From Lewinella sp. W8 (lineage in GTDB: Bacteria > Bacteroidota > Bacteroidia > Chitinophagales > Saprospiraceae), in contig NZ_SNAQ03000009.1 in assembly GCF_004375085.3 (NCBI RefSeq), positions 174,065-238,064 of the forward strand: a DNA stretch of 64,000 nt, in the 5' to 3' direction. Shown in pieces: positions 63,937 to 64,000 of this stretch; the stretch's first letter is position 1, and each line of letters begins with the position of its first letter. Position numbers and translations under genes: made by a program. The notes below the pieces were generated by a model. It did not search any database and was not told the origin of the DNA. It was given only the letters and a program-made list of their open reading frames with translations.

Positions 63937-63988
63937 GTAAATGACGATGGCAGCCCTCATCGTCTGTGGAGCTGCCATCGTTACTTAC
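63937..63988. terminator. 18-bp inverted repeat at the right end
   Basis: GTAAATGACGATGGCAGC and GCTGCCATCGTTACTTAC, two mismatches, 16-nt loop. It could be the terminator of a gene outside the window or the end of a mobile element. The rest of 63810-64000 shows nothing recognisable. Confidence 0.4.
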
Positions 63989-64000
63989 GTATCGTTAACC

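Overview
The window looks like chromosomal DNA of a Bacteroidota member, most likely a marine Lewinella-like (Saprospiria) bacterium. Evidence seen here: a PorP/SprF-type protein next to a 1,598-residue PKD/SprB-repeat adhesin with a gliding-motility (CHU_C, type IX secretion) C-terminal domain; many SpII lipoproteins; weak Shine-Dalgarno sequences; a few TAnnTTTG -7 boxes; and planctomycete-type cytochrome/DUF1549/DUF1553/DUF1501 proteins, which are also common in this group. No rRNA, tRNA, prophage, insertion sequence, CRISPR array or replication origin was recognised.

Layout. 1-2.9 kb: the body of a subtilisin-like protease running off the left edge, a structured non-coding stretch, a YjdM-like zinc-ribbon protein and a lipoprotein. 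2.97-8.84 kb: a three-gene planctomycete-type cytochrome cluster. 9.1-12.6 kb: 5-formyl-THF cyclo-ligase and a DPP IV-type peptidase. 12.6-17.6 kb: mostly small membrane proteins and lipoproteins, several AT-richer than their surroundings, plus a YgiD-type dioxygenase. 17.8-19.6 kb: a His-rich DUF4198 protein translationally coupled to a HupE/UreJ permease, probably a nickel/cobalt uptake pair. 19.6-24.2 kb: a repeat-rich segment with REP-like palindromes and two long near-identical copies of a composite element around a frameshifted CIA30 gene, an orphan lipoprotein and a DUF4184 protein. 24.8-26 kb: a two-gene helix-hairpin-helix operon, then a 42-bp perfect palindrome. 27.2-32 kb: a TPR/LuxR-type regulator and a four-gene haem-lipoprotein/OB-fold/YceI/DUF5777 operon. 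32-48 kb: mixed housekeeping and accessory genes (VPS10/BNR-repeat protein, TonB-like protein, DUF2332, serine hydrolase, TetR regulator, ABC exporter, DUF2237). 48-50 kb: a second CIA30 gene and a lipoprotein. 50.2-53.2 kb: a glycoside hydrolase 3 / beta-lactamase fusion. 53.3-59.3 kb: the PorP/SprF-adhesin pair. 59.7-63.6 kb: an agmatinase-like ureohydrolase convergent with an operon of an APC permease and an aldo/keto reductase fused to a Rid domain, together suggesting amine or amino-acid use.

The intergenic DNA carries four repeat systems: (A) a GC-rich minisatellite of 32-36 bp units; (B) GTAG-headed REP-like palindromes assembled into composites of about 440 bp; (C) a 42-bp two-stem element whose outer stem shows a paired base change between copies; and isolated palindromes sharing a GGCAGGTGCC core. 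No REP-associated transposase was seen, so the mobilising enzyme, if any, would be elsewhere.

Gene functions are inferred from motif recognition by eye; no database search was run. Large open frames opposite the GC-rich genes were treated as shadows.
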